A stretch of DNA of 50,757 nucleotides, taken from assembly GCA_017430085.1 (NCBI GenBank), contig JAFRNR010000047.1, positions 1 to 50,757 of the forward strand. Direction: 5' to 3'. Of this stretch, positions 35,020-43,506 are shown piece by piece. This DNA comes from Lachnospiraceae bacterium (GTDB taxonomy: Bacteria > Bacillota > Clostridia > Lachnospirales > Lachnospiraceae). The notes beneath the pieces were generated by a model. It had not been told where the DNA came from and did not search any database. It saw nothing but the letters and a program-made list of their open reading frames with translations. Position 1 is the first letter of the stretch. Every line of letters starts with the position of its first letter. Both the position numbers and the translations under genes were made by a program.

Positions 35020-36780
35020 ATGATCAGAAAACTCGTGCGCCAGATGCTGGCCGCCCAGATCTTATCCGCCCTCACCGTGTCCCTCTGCCTGCTGATCGAC
35101 AACATCATGATCGGGCAGTTCCTCGGTGAGAAAGCCACCGCCGCCTACGGCCTGGCCAACCCGGTCCTGCTGACGATCGGCGCGCTGGGCACCATGCTGT
35201 CGGCCGGTGTGCAGGTGGCGTGCTCGCGTTCCCTGGGCATGGGCTCGCAGGAAGAGACGAACAAGGGGTACTCGTCCGCCATCGGGGTCGCCGCGGCCGT
35301 CTCCCTCGTTTTCATGGCGATCGTGCTGCTCTTCCGAAGCCCGCTGTCGCTCCTGATGGGCGCCGGCAAAAACGCGGAACTGTACGGCAATACGCAGGAT
35401 TACCTGGCCGGCTTCGTGATCGGGGCGCCGGCCTCCATGGGCGCGCTGATCCTGGTGCCCTTCCTGCAGATGGCCGGCAAGAGCGGCCTGCTGATCGCCG
35501 CCGTGCTGGGCATGACCGCCGCGGACGTTATCTTTGACCTGCTGAGCGTCCTGGTGTTCAACGGCGGGATGTTCGGCATGGGCCTGGCCTCCTCCCTTAG
35601 TTATTACACCGCCATGCTGATCGGCGGCGGCTATTTTTTCTCCAAAAAGTGCGTGTTCAAGTTCTCGCGCAGGCTGATCACCAAGGAAAAGATTCTGGAA
35701 CTGCTGAAAGGCGGCGTGCCGTCGCTGTTCGCGATGGCCGCGTCCGTGATCCTGATCTTCGTTATGAACCGGCTGATCCTGTTTTCCAAGGGCGGCAGCA
35801 AGGCAGTGACCGCGTTTACGGTCATCACGACCCTGGGCAATTCCAGCAACTGCATCTCCACCGGCATGAACGGCGTCTCCCTGACGCTGGCCGGCATCCT
35901 GTACAATGAGGAGGACCGGCGGGGCCTGCACGACCTGCTGGCCTACCTGCTGAGAATCGCGGCCGTGCTGGGCGCCGTCATGGGAGTCCTGCTGTTTATC
36001 TTCGCGCCGCAGCTGGTGAGCCTCTTCATCAAAGACACCGGGCCCGCCCAGACCATGGCCGTCCGGGGCCTGCGTCTCTTCGCCCCCGGTCTCATCTTCT
36101 GCTGCATGACCAACGCGCTGCGCGGCTGTTACCAGGCTTGCGGACGCCCGCTGCTGACGGAGATCATTTCGCTGGCCGAAGGTGCGTTCCTGCCCATCCT
36201 GGCCGGCATCGTGATGTTCCTGATCCGGGGCACCAACGGCCTGTGGCTGTACTTCCTGGGCGGCGAATTCCTGATGTCCGCGATCCTTGTAGCTTTCGTC
36301 GCGGCCAAAACGCACCAAAGCCCCGTCCGGGCGGACAATCTCCTGCTCCTCCGCCCGGATTTCGGCGTGTCGGAGAACGAGCTCCTGGAGATGGACATCC
36401 GCAATATGGATGACGTCATCGCCGCCTCCGTAGCCGCCGGGCAGTTCTGCCGGGAACACGGCCAGCCCGTCAAGACCTCCAACCACGTCGCGCTCTGCGT
36501 GGAGGAAATGGCCGGCAACACGGTGCGGCACGGCTTCCAGGAAGGCAAAAACAACGCGCTCTCCATCCGCGTGCAGCATAAGAACGGCCGCTGGGTCCTG
36601 CGTTTCCGGGATGACTGCAGTTCCTTCGACCCGGTCAGTTACGTGCCCTCCAAGAACGACATCGCCGCCGGCATGGGCATCAAGCTGGTGATGAAGATGG
36701 CGGACGAGGTGCGCTACACCTATTCCATGAACCTGAACAACCTGACCGTGATCTTCCGCGAGCAGGCGGGGGCCAAATAA
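35020..36780 (+). CDS. MATE-family transporter fused to a GHKL ATPase (anti-sigma-kinase-like) domain
   Basis: A 586-residue protein. Residues 1 to about 440 form a 12-helix MATE transporter (LIDNIMIGQFLGEKATAAYGLANP near the start, split over residues 27-50). Residues about 455-586 form a soluble RsbW/HATPase_c-like domain: N-box VEEMAGNTVRHGF (Glu495, Asn500), a modified G1 box RDDCSSFDP, and G2 box GMGIKLVMKM. It lies after the last helix, so one polypeptide carries transport and ATP-binding or kinase-like parts. Substrate and signalling partner are unknown. A normal promoter and a weak ribosome site (GGAGACC) precede the ATG. Confidence 0.88.
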   Translation: MIRKLVRQMLAAQILSALTVSLCLLIDNIMIGQFLGEKATAAYGLANPVLLTIGALGTMLSAGVQVACSRSLGMGSQEETNKGYSSAIGVAAAVSLVFMAIVLLFRSPLSLLMGAGKNAELYGNTQDYLAGFVIGAPASMGALILVPFLQMAGKSGLLIAAVLGMTAADVIFDLLSVLVFNGGMFGMGLASSLSYYTAMLIGGGYFFSKKCVFKFSRRLITKEKILELLKGGVPSLFAMAASVILIFVMNRLILFSKGGSKAVTAFTVITTLGNSSNCISTGMNGVSLTLAGILYNEEDRRGLHDLLAYLLRIAAVLGAVMGVLLFIFAPQLVSLFIKDTGPAQTMAVRGLRLFAPGLIFCCMTNALRGCYQACGRPLLTEIISLAEGAFLPILAGIVMFLIRGTNGLWLYFLGGEFLMSAILVAFVAAKTHQSPVRADNLLLLRPDFGVSENELLEMDIRNMDDVIAASVAAGQFCREHGQPVKTSNHVALCVEEMAGNTVRHGFQEGKNNALSIRVQHKNGRWVLRFRDDCSSFDPVSYVPSKNDIAAGMGIKLVMKMADEVRYTYSMNLNNLTVIFREQAGAK

Positions 36781-36815
36781 ACTTTTTTGATCTCAAAAGG
36801 GGAGGAAAACCTGGG

Positions 36816-37256
36816 ATGAAGAAACCGCTTCGTTTCAATACCGCGCGGAAGCTGCTGATCTTCTGGACGCTCTTTATCGGGATCGGCGCCGTCGCCGGCG
36901 GCCTCAGCATGATCATCGACCCGAGCGGGAAGACCCTGCACATGGACGGCATGCTGCCGTATTTCCGGGTGCTGCCCTTCGCGGATGTGCTGTTCCAGGA
37001 CTTGCTGTTTTCGGGGTTCGCCCTGCTGATCGTCAATGGGGTGACGAACCTGATTGCGGCCGTTCTGCTGCTGAAAAAGAAGCGGCTGGGCGTGATCCTC
37101 GGCGGGATCTTCGGCGTCACGCTGATGCTGTGGATCTGCATTCAGTTTTACATGTTCCCGTTCAACTTCATGTCCACGGCCTATTTCATTTTCGGCCTGT
37201 GCCAGGCGGTCACCGGGTATATCGCGTGGGTGCTGCTGAAGCGGGAAGAAGCCTGA
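36816..37256 (+). CDS. Small four-helix membrane protein of unknown function
   Basis: A 146-residue protein with four clear hydrophobic segments (about residues 12-32, 60-82, 90-108, 118-140), a basic N-terminus and a KREEA tail. No family recognised. GGGGAGG precedes the ATG. It lies 35 bp downstream of the MATE-ATPase gene and 25 bp before a terminator, so it is probably co-transcribed with the transporter and may be a partner. Confidence 0.7.
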   Translation: MKKPLRFNTARKLLIFWTLFIGIGAVAGGLSMIIDPSGKTLHMDGMLPYFRVLPFADVLFQDLLFSGFALLIVNGVTNLIAAVLLLKKKRLGVILGGIFGVTLMLWICIQFYMFPFNFMSTAYFIFGLCQAVTGYIAWVLLKREEA

Positions 37257-37280
37257 AAAGCTTTGCGGCAAAAAAACAAG

Positions 37281-37310
37281 GGGAGAGTGAGTTCACTCTC
37301 CCGCTTTTTT
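37281..37310. terminator. Bidirectional terminator
   Basis: GGGAGAGTG and CACTCTCCC pair around a 4-nt loop, with T runs on both sides. It ends the 36816 gene on the plus strand and the DUF2974 gene on the minus strand; the latter's stop codon lies inside the stem. Confidence 0.88.
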
Positions 37311-38447
37311 GTTTGTCTTGTCTCCGTCCTTTTTGCCCGGCAGGTTCGCCGCGGTCACCGAGGCGACCGTGGAGACCGCGTTCCGGCCGCCGGTCTGCAG
37401 GAGCCGGCCCAGCAGAGACAGCATTTCTTTGCGCTTGTCCTTCGGGAGGCCGCGCAGGGAATCAAATACGGCGTCCGCGCTCTTCAGTTTCTTGCTGAAG
37501 ACCCCCTTGATGCTCTCCTCGCCGGTCGCTTCCAGCAGGGAGAAAACCGTGTCGAACAGAGACTCGCGCTCGCCGTCGTCCATCTCCTCCAGCCAGCCGT
37601 CGAAGGTCTTCTCCATCATCAGGGCGGTCTCGGTCAGTTCGCCGCGCTCGAAGCGGTTGCGGACGATCTGCCAGGTGAAGCCGTCGTGCTGGACGAAGCC
37701 GGAGGCGGTGCTTTTGATCACAATAGGTTCGGCGCGGTCCGCCATCAGCATCCCGAAGAACGACGCCTCGGGCACGATATGGCGGATGCGGGACAGGATG
37801 CGGGTGTAGCCGTCCGCGCGCAGGATCTCGTCGCGGAAGCCCGGGCCGTCGTAGGAATAGACCACGGAGATCTTGTCCTGCGCCGCGCGCTCGCAGAACG
37901 AGGCGGCGTAGACGGCGAAATTGCCGCCCTTGGAGTGGCCGCCCACGCGGATCTTCCCGGAGAAGGAAGCGGCCTCCCGCTCCAGATAGGACACCGCGCG
38001 TTTCTGCCCGGCCGTTTCGCTCAGGTAGCTGAACGCCAGGTCCTCCTTCCAGCCGGTCAGGCTGCTGTCCGTGCCCCGGAAGGCCACGAACAGGCTGCCG
38101 TCCTCCAGCAGGAAGCTGACCGCGGACAGCTGCTCGGTGTTGTCCTTGTCCACGACGTTGATGTAGTCCGCGAGGGCGGTGTTCCGGAAGCGGGCGCCGG
38201 CCGCCATGTCCTCCATCAGCAGCGGCGCGGGGGCCGTGAAGCCGGACCGCGCTTCCACCACTTTGCGCGGGAAACGCTCGAAAAACGTCGCCGCAGCTTC
38301 CTTCAGGGAGATCTCGCCCTCGGCCGGGACGATGGCCCCGAAATCCGTGTAGGCGAGCAGGGACAATACCAAGCCGTCCACTTCGTTGAACGGGTCGGCG
38401 GAAAAGGGGACGTCCCCCCGCCAGGTCAGATAGTCAAAGACATTCAT
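37293..38447 (-). CDS. DUF2974 (Mbeg1-like) alpha/beta hydrolase
   Basis: A 384-residue hydrolase-fold protein of the DUF2974 family common in Clostridia. The nucleophile elbow GGHSKGG places Ser172; VAFRGTDSSLTGWKED is the lipase-3-like strand ahead of it. The C-terminal 90 residues are helical and charged. Substrate unknown, probably a lipid or ester. It overlaps the pdp stop by 4 nt (ATGA), so the pair is co-translated. Confidence 0.85.
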   Translation of the reverse strand: MNVFDYLTWRGDVPFSADPFNEVDGLVLSLLAYTDFGAIVPAEGEISLKEAAATFFERFPRKVVEARSGFTAPAPLLMEDMAAGARFRNTALADYINVVDKDNTEQLSAVSFLLEDGSLFVAFRGTDSSLTGWKEDLAFSYLSETAGQKRAVSYLEREAASFSGKIRVGGHSKGGNFAVYAASFCERAAQDKISVVYSYDGPGFRDEILRADGYTRILSRIRHIVPEASFFGMLMADRAEPIVIKSTASGFVQHDGFTWQIVRNRFERGELTETALMMEKTFDGWLEEMDDGERESLFDTVFSLLEATGEESIKGVFSKKLKSADAVFDSLRGLPKDKRKEMLSLLGRLLQTGGRNAVSTVASVTAANLPGKKDGDKTNKKAGE

Positions 38448-39745
38448 CGGATGATCCTGTGGACCAGCGGCGGTTTTTTCACCGGGTCGGGGCTGAAGGT
38501 CAGCGCCTGCTTGTACAGGCGGACCGCTTCATAAAGGGTCTCTTCGCGCTCGGTGTACAGCACGGCCAGGACGTCGCCTTTTTCCACGTGGTCGCCGAGT
38601 TTTTTGCAGAGCCGGATGCCCGCGGCCATATCAATGACGTCCGCCTTGGTCTTGCGCCCCGCGCCGAGCTGGCACGCCGCGCGGCCGATGGCTTCCGTAT
38701 CCATCGCAGCGAGATACCCTTCCTCCTTCGCGAGGATCTCGCGGGAGTATGCGGCCGCCGGGAAGCGCTCCGGCTCCCGGATATACCGCTCGTCGCCGCC
38801 CTGGGCCGCGACCCACTGCTTCATTTTCTTATAGGCGGCGCCGCTGGCCAGCGTTTCCTCCGCCAGTTTCCGGCCCTCCTCGGGCGTCATCTGCAGCGAC
38901 AGGGACAGCATTTCGCCCGCCAGCGCGAGGCAGACCTCCTTCAGGTCCTCGATCTCCTCGCCGCGCAGCACGGCCAGCGCCTCCTGCACTTCCATGGCGT
39001 TGCCGATGGCAAAGCCGAGCGGTTCGCTCATGTCCGTGATCAGCGCGGACATGTTCCGGCCGCAGGCGCGCCCGATGGTCACCATCTTCTGCGCCAGCTC
39101 CACGGCATCGGGCACCGTCTTCATAAACGCGCCGCTGCCCACCGTCACGTCCAGGACGATGGAATGCGCGCCGGCCGCCAGCTTTTTGGACATGATGCTG
39201 GAGACGATGAGCGGGATGGAATCCACCGTTCCGGTCACATCGCGCAGCGCGTACAGTTTCTTGTCCGCCGGCGCCAGTTCGCCGCTCTGGCCGATCACGC
39301 AGACGCCCACTTCGCGGGCAATGCGCCGGAAATCCTCTTCCGGCAGTTCCGTCCGGTAGCCGGGGATGGACTCCAGCTTATCCACGGTCCCGCCCGTGTG
39401 GCCCAGGCCGCGGCCGGACATCTTGGCTACCTTGGCGCCGCAGGCGGCCACCAGCGGGGCCAGGATCAGCGTGGTCTTGTCGCCCACGCCGCCGGTAGAA
39501 TGCTTGTCCACGGACAGCGTCCCGAACTCGGACAGGTCGATCATGTCGCCGGAATGCGCCATTTCATCGGTCAGGTCCGCGATCTCCCGGTCCTTCATGC
39601 CTTTGAACAGGATCGCCATGCACAGCGCGCTGAGCTGGTAGTCCGGGATCGAACCGTCGGTCACGCCGCGCACCAGGAAGGACAGTTCCCTCCGGGTCAG
39701 CGGCTCGCCGTTTTTTTTCTTCTGGATCAGGTCGGTCATCAACAT
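38444..39745 (-). CDS. pdp: Pyrimidine-nucleoside phosphorylase
   Basis: A 433-residue enzyme that splits uridine, thymidine and deoxyuridine with phosphate into base and (deoxy)ribose 1-phosphate. The family signature SGRGLGHTGGTVDKLESIPG starts near residue 110; the phosphate site KHSTGGVGDKT precedes it. Length is standard. AAGGTG sits 7 nt before the ATG at 39745. It is separate from the deoC and cdd genes 3-4 kb away but shares their salvage pathway. Confidence 0.95.
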   Translation of the reverse strand: MLMTDLIQKKKNGEPLTRRELSFLVRGVTDGSIPDYQLSALCMAILFKGMKDREIADLTDEMAHSGDMIDLSEFGTLSVDKHSTGGVGDKTTLILAPLVAACGAKVAKMSGRGLGHTGGTVDKLESIPGYRTELPEEDFRRIAREVGVCVIGQSGELAPADKKLYALRDVTGTVDSIPLIVSSIMSKKLAAGAHSIVLDVTVGSGAFMKTVPDAVELAQKMVTIGRACGRNMSALITDMSEPLGFAIGNAMEVQEALAVLRGEEIEDLKEVCLALAGEMLSLSLQMTPEEGRKLAEETLASGAAYKKMKQWVAAQGGDERYIREPERFPAAAYSREILAKEEGYLAAMDTEAIGRAACQLGAGRKTKADVIDMAAGIRLCKKLGDHVEKGDVLAVLYTEREETLYEAVRLYKQALTFSPDPVKKPPLVHRIIR

Positions 39746-39854
39746 GGGTTTGCACCTTTCAGCAATGAAGGGGAAATACTTTCTTTCCCTCGTCGGTCAT
39801 CATTGGGTTCTTTTTGTATCATACACCATCAAAGCCTATGAAGACAAGACAGTT

Positions 39855-40763
39855 TTAGAGTCCTCCGACAATTTCCATCCCCTCCTGCACAGCCCGGATA
39901 AAGTCTGCCGTTACACCGTTTTTATCTTCCCGCCAGATCAGGCCGTAAGAAAGGGACCAGTCCCGCCCCCAGTCCACCGGGCGGTCGATCAGGCTAGGAT
40001 GGACTTCGTTCCAGCAGGGAATCGAGATCAGCAGCACGCCATGCTCTGCACAGTAATTGAAAACCTGCTGATCATAAAAGATAAGCGGGGTCTCGACCCG
40101 GATTCCCAGATCACGTGCTACGATATCCCGGCTGAATTCCCAGCAGAGCCGGCCGTTGCTACGAGCCGGAAACAGGAGCGTTTCTCCCTGCAGGTCCGGC
40201 AGCAGGATCTTTTCTTTCTGTGTCAGCGGATGACCGGCCGGAACCGCACAGGTCAGCGGATAAGAAGACAGCGGAAAGTAATCGATCTCTGCGAAGTGGT
40301 CGATTACCGGGCCGGAGCAGAACGCGGCATCCGTTTCCCGAAAATCGCCCTTCTCTGCGGACACCGCACCGTTGACGTCAGTCGGCAGGTTGATCAGGGA
40401 CAGAGCAAACTCGTCCCGCCTTGGTGCACAGCGCCAGATCCGATTGAACTCCTGCATCGGATTCATAGCCGAAACACCCAGGCGGACGGCCTTTTTAGTC
40501 GCAGCCGAAGCCCGACGCGCCCGCGCTGCCGCGATGGAAGACTGCCGCAGCAGGTTCTGCGACTCGCGGTAAAATACTTTTCCCGCCGCCGTCAGTTCGA
40601 CCCCCTTGGAGTTTCGAATCAGGAGCGGCACACCTACTTCCTCTTCCAGCAAATTGACCTGACGCATGACGTTCGGCGGCGTCAAGGAAAGGATCTCACC
40701 CGCTCTGGTAAAACTCCCCTGGTCGGCAGAGGCCAGAAAAGTTTCAATCATTTTTGAATCCAT
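39855..40763 (-). CDS. LysR-family transcriptional regulator
   Basis: A 302-residue regulator. The N-terminal helix-turn-helix reads SADQGSFTRAGEILSLTPPN, followed by VMRQVNLLEEEVG; the effector domain starts near residue 90. A frame from 40823 exists but GGAGG precedes the ATG at 40763. It is divergent from the lipoprotein gene, with a palindrome between them, so autoregulation and control of that gene are likely. Effector unknown. Confidence 0.9.
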   Translation of the reverse strand: MDSKMIETFLASADQGSFTRAGEILSLTPPNVMRQVNLLEEEVGVPLLIRNSKGVELTAAGKVFYRESQNLLRQSSIAAARARRASAATKKAVRLGVSAMNPMQEFNRIWRCAPRRDEFALSLINLPTDVNGAVSAEKGDFRETDAAFCSGPVIDHFAEIDYFPLSSYPLTCAVPAGHPLTQKEKILLPDLQGETLLFPARSNGRLCWEFSRDIVARDLGIRVETPLIFYDQQVFNYCAEHGVLLISIPCWNEVHPSLIDRPVDWGRDWSLSYGLIWREDKNGVTADFIRAVQEGMEIVGGL

Positions 40764-40787
40764 ACATTCCTCCGCATTGCGTTTTTC

Positions 40788-40801
40788 GTAATGCATATTA
40801 C
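40788..40801. promoter_or_regulatory. Possible LysR binding site
   Basis: GTAAT and ATTAC arms around GCAT, with a T-N10-A core, 25 bp upstream of the LysR start codon. Compatible with a LysR-type autoregulatory site. Confidence 0.4.
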
Positions 40802-41005
40802 ACTTTTCGTTCTTCCTTTTCAAGTGTCAAACAGATACACTTACAACACATACCAAAACATGCTCCATATGCGGAAAGCAAATCCGTGAGAGACATACTT
40901 TCGCGTCGGGGACAGGCAATTGCACTCAATGCGGAGCCGCTTCACCTTATTCATCGGACTGGGTGGATTCACCTGTTGGAGAATAAATACGAGGAGGTTG
41001 ACTAT

Positions 41006-42241
41006 ATGAAGAAGTTATTGATCCTCATGATGATCAGTATGACATGCCTGCTTTCCGCATGCGCAAAGATCGGAAAACAAACAAATGAGTATACTCCTGC
41101 CTCCCGGGAGGCAGGGGACTTCAATTATGCTGCTGAGATGACAGAAGCCGTGACAGAGGAATCTGCAAATCCTTTGCAGGATCCTTCGGAATCGGCTTCG
41201 TCCCCGAGTGCCACTCCATCAGAAACTGCAGAATCTATAAGAAATACGGATGAACAGACTTCCACTAGTTCATCGCAGGAACCGGAGACAAGCACGGAAG
41301 AACCAACGGATCCAGGTCCCATTCCCGAAAAGAATCTGGTTATCCTCGACGATCCCTATGCGGAGCCTCTGATGCCGCCGCCGGAAACAAAGGAAGTGCT
41401 CCGTCTTCCCAACGAAGTATTTCTCTATCCGGCGCTTGCCGATGATGACGCTATTCACCTGAGAGAACTGGACACCGGAAGTGGTATCCTGGAGCCCCGC
41501 GGGTTTGCGGCTCTGGATGAAACAAGGTTTATCATTCTGGATAATATCGGCAGATATATAAAACTATACCAGGATGGGAAGTGTGTCAGAAGCTATTTTA
41601 TGGCCCCCGATGATTGTCCTAATTATATTGAAATCGATGAGGAGTATTTCTACTTTGTTAATTATGTTGAGGATCTGGATACTGCTGATGATAATATGCT
41701 TTATCAAGTCGACTTGGAAACAGGAGAAAGAAGGGGCATCCCATTTTATGAACCTGACCCGGAACGTTTACAAATTGACAGCATGCTTTGGATAGATGGA
41801 CAGCTAACTATCTTTGATTTCTTTAGCCTGAAGCCTGACAATACCAACTCTTGTTTGAATCCAGCCAGAGATAAAGTGGTTCCGACAGAAAAAGGTTTCC
41901 AAATGGACAGACTGAACGGTGTGGTAAGCAGCGGAACCACAACATGGGTTTTCGATCAAAAGGCGTTTACATTTAAGCGTTTGTCTCCGATCTATATAGA
42001 CAGGCAGGATAATCTCTATGCTATGATCTGGGATACAAAAAGGCTTTTTAAAGAGGGAGAACATACACTCCGCAAATATTCTCCTCAGGGAGATCTTCTC
42101 TGGTGTCTGAACGTCAGTGATCCGGACATGATACGGCATTGTCCCCATGCTGTAAAATACTGCCGGGACGGGAAGATCTATTTTATGATCATCTGGGAAA
42201 AAGAAACTGTGATCTATCAGGTACAGGAAGAGATAGACTGA
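41006..42241 (+). CDS. Extracellular lipoprotein of unknown function
   Basis: A 411-residue exported protein. MKKLLILMMISMTCLLSAC is a lipoprotein signal peptide with Cys19 as the lipid site; residues about 30-110 are a Ser/Thr/Glu/Pro-rich spacer. The rest has repeating strand patterns such as RFIILDNIGRYIKLYQDGK, compatible with a beta-propeller like 6-bladed NHL/DUF4934 proteins (uncertain). The frame is open from 40754, but GAGGAGG at 40991-40997 fixes the ATG at 41006. Base composition is less GC-rich than its neighbours, suggesting transfer. Confidence 0.8.
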   Translation: MKKLLILMMISMTCLLSACAKIGKQTNEYTPASREAGDFNYAAEMTEAVTEESANPLQDPSESASSPSATPSETAESIRNTDEQTSTSSSQEPETSTEEPTDPGPIPEKNLVILDDPYAEPLMPPPETKEVLRLPNEVFLYPALADDDAIHLRELDTGSGILEPRGFAALDETRFIILDNIGRYIKLYQDGKCVRSYFMAPDDCPNYIEIDEEYFYFVNYVEDLDTADDNMLYQVDLETGERRGIPFYEPDPERLQIDSMLWIDGQLTIFDFFSLKPDNTNSCLNPARDKVVPTEKGFQMDRLNGVVSSGTTTWVFDQKAFTFKRLSPIYIDRQDNLYAMIWDTKRLFKEGEHTLRKYSPQGDLLWCLNVSDPDMIRHCPHAVKYCRDGKIYFMIIWEKETVIYQVQEEID

Positions 42242-42265
42242 AAAACTGTACGAAACAGCAAAAGC

Positions 42266-42322
42266 GGGCGGCCGATGGCCGCCCCTGCTCATTTGTCATA
42301 GGGGCCGATGTGCCATCGGCCC
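42266..42322. repeat. Two palindromes (short and long form) after the lipoprotein gene
   Basis: A 19-bp GGGCGGCC unit at 42266-42284 and a 21-bp CGATG/CATCG unit at 42302-42322, in opposite orientation as judged by flanks, between the convergent lipoprotein and cdd genes. Confidence 0.8.
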
Positions 42323-42334
42323 GTTGATTCCGGA

Positions 42335-42354
42335 GATTTGCCGTAAGGCAAATC
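42335..42354. terminator. Hairpin downstream of cdd
   Basis: Perfect 8-bp arms GATTTGCC/GGCAAATC with a GTAA loop, 9 bp past the cdd stop. No T run on the minus strand, so termination strength is doubtful. Confidence 0.45.
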
Positions 42355-42363
42355 GTCATTCCA

Positions 42364-42771
42364 TCAATATTCGTTCAGATCAAAGCGGAACGGCAGGATC
42401 TCCCGGAATGGGTAGGCTTTGACGCCCAGTTCCTCATCGTACATGATGACGGGGAAATCGTCGTCCACGAATTCGCTGAGGACCTGGCGGCAGACGCCGC
42501 AGGGGGCACAGAGCTTGTCCGGGACTTTGCCTTCCGGGGCGCCACAGACGGCGATCGCGGTAAAGCGGCGTTCGCCTTCGCTCACGGCTTTGAAGACGGC
42601 GGTGCGTTCGGCGCAGTTGGTGGGGCCGAAGGCGCTGTTTTCGACGTTGCAGCCCAGGTAGATGCGGCCGCTCTCCCCCACCAGCGCGGCGCCGGTGGCG
42701 AAGTGAGAGTAGGGGCAGTAGGAGTTTTCACGGGCCTGCAAAGATAAATCGTATAATTCCTGGTAATTCAT
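42364..42771 (-). CDS. cdd: Cytidine deaminase
   Basis: A 135-residue zinc enzyme that deaminates cytidine and deoxycytidine to uridine and deoxyuridine. Zinc ligands are Cys53 (in CAERTA), Cys91 and Cys94 (in PCGVCRQ); Glu55 is the proton shuttle. Length fits the tetrameric short form. It is the last gene of the long minus-strand operon, 56 bp after deoC, with a palindrome in the gap. Confidence 0.96.
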   Translation of the reverse strand: MNYQELYDLSLQARENSYCPYSHFATGAALVGESGRIYLGCNVENSAFGPTNCAERTAVFKAVSEGERRFTAIAVCGAPEGKVPDKLCAPCGVCRQVLSEFVDDDFPVIMYDEELGVKAYPFREILPFRFDLNEY

Positions 42772-42784
42772 GGCATTCTCACCC

Positions 42785-42805
42785 GGGCCGATGGAACATC
42801 GGCCC
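42785..42805. repeat. GGGCC palindrome (REP-like family)
   Basis: CGATG/CATCG unit with a GAA loop between deoC and cdd inside the operon, with the CTACA flank. Confidence 0.8.
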
Positions 42806-42827
42806 CTACAGTTATATTCCGCAGTTG

Positions 42828-43487
42828 TTACTGTTCTTTCGCGATCTTCACCAGGCGGCTGGTGCCCAGGCGGGTGGCGCCGAGTTTGATGAAGTCTTCC
42901 GCGTCTTTCAGGCTGGCGATGCCGCCGGAGGCCTTGATCTGCAGGCCGGAGCCGACGTGCTCCGCGAACAGGGCCACGTCCTCGCGGGTGGCGCCGCCGG
43001 TGGAGAAGCCGGTGGAGGTCTTGATGAAGTCCGCGCCGGCGTCGGTGACGACGCGGCAGAGCTCGATCTTCTCTTCCTTCGTCAGCAGGCAGGTCTCGAC
43101 GATGACTTTCAGGATGCGGCCGCGGCAGGCTTCGCGCACGGCCTCGATCTCCCGCTGCACGTCACGGTAGCGGCCTTCCTTCACCCAGCCGATGTTGATG
43201 ACCATGTCGATCTCATCCGCGCCGTTCGCAACGGCGTCCGTGGTCTCGAACACTTTCACGGCCGTGGTGTTGTACCCGTTCGGGAAGCCGATAACGGTGC
43301 AGATCGCCAGGTCATTGCCCACCAGTTCGCGGGCCTGCCGCACGAAAGCGGGCGGGATGCAGACCGATGCGGTCCCGTACTTAATGCCGTCGTTGCAGAT
43401 GTCCTTGATCTGCTCCCAGGTGCTCTCCTGCTTCAGCAGGGTGTGGTCGCAGTAGCCCAGGATCTCCTGTAAACTGATCTCGCTCAT
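42828..43487 (-). CDS. deoC: Deoxyribose-phosphate aldolase
   Basis: A 219-residue class I aldolase that splits 2-deoxyribose 5-phosphate into acetaldehyde and glyceraldehyde 3-phosphate. The Schiff-base Lys156 is in KTSTGFS, and a second active-site Lys is expected in the RILKVIVET segment. AAAGGA precedes the ATG. It lies between dnaG and cdd, an unusual place for a salvage gene, and works with cdd and pdp in deoxynucleoside catabolism. Confidence 0.96.
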   Translation of the reverse strand: MSEISLQEILGYCDHTLLKQESTWEQIKDICNDGIKYGTASVCIPPAFVRQARELVGNDLAICTVIGFPNGYNTTAVKVFETTDAVANGADEIDMVINIGWVKEGRYRDVQREIEAVREACRGRILKVIVETCLLTKEEKIELCRVVTDAGADFIKTSTGFSTGGATREDVALFAEHVGSGLQIKASGGIASLKDAEDFIKLGATRLGTSRLVKIAKEQ

Positions 43488-43506
43488 ATTGGTTCCTTTC
43501 CGCGGC

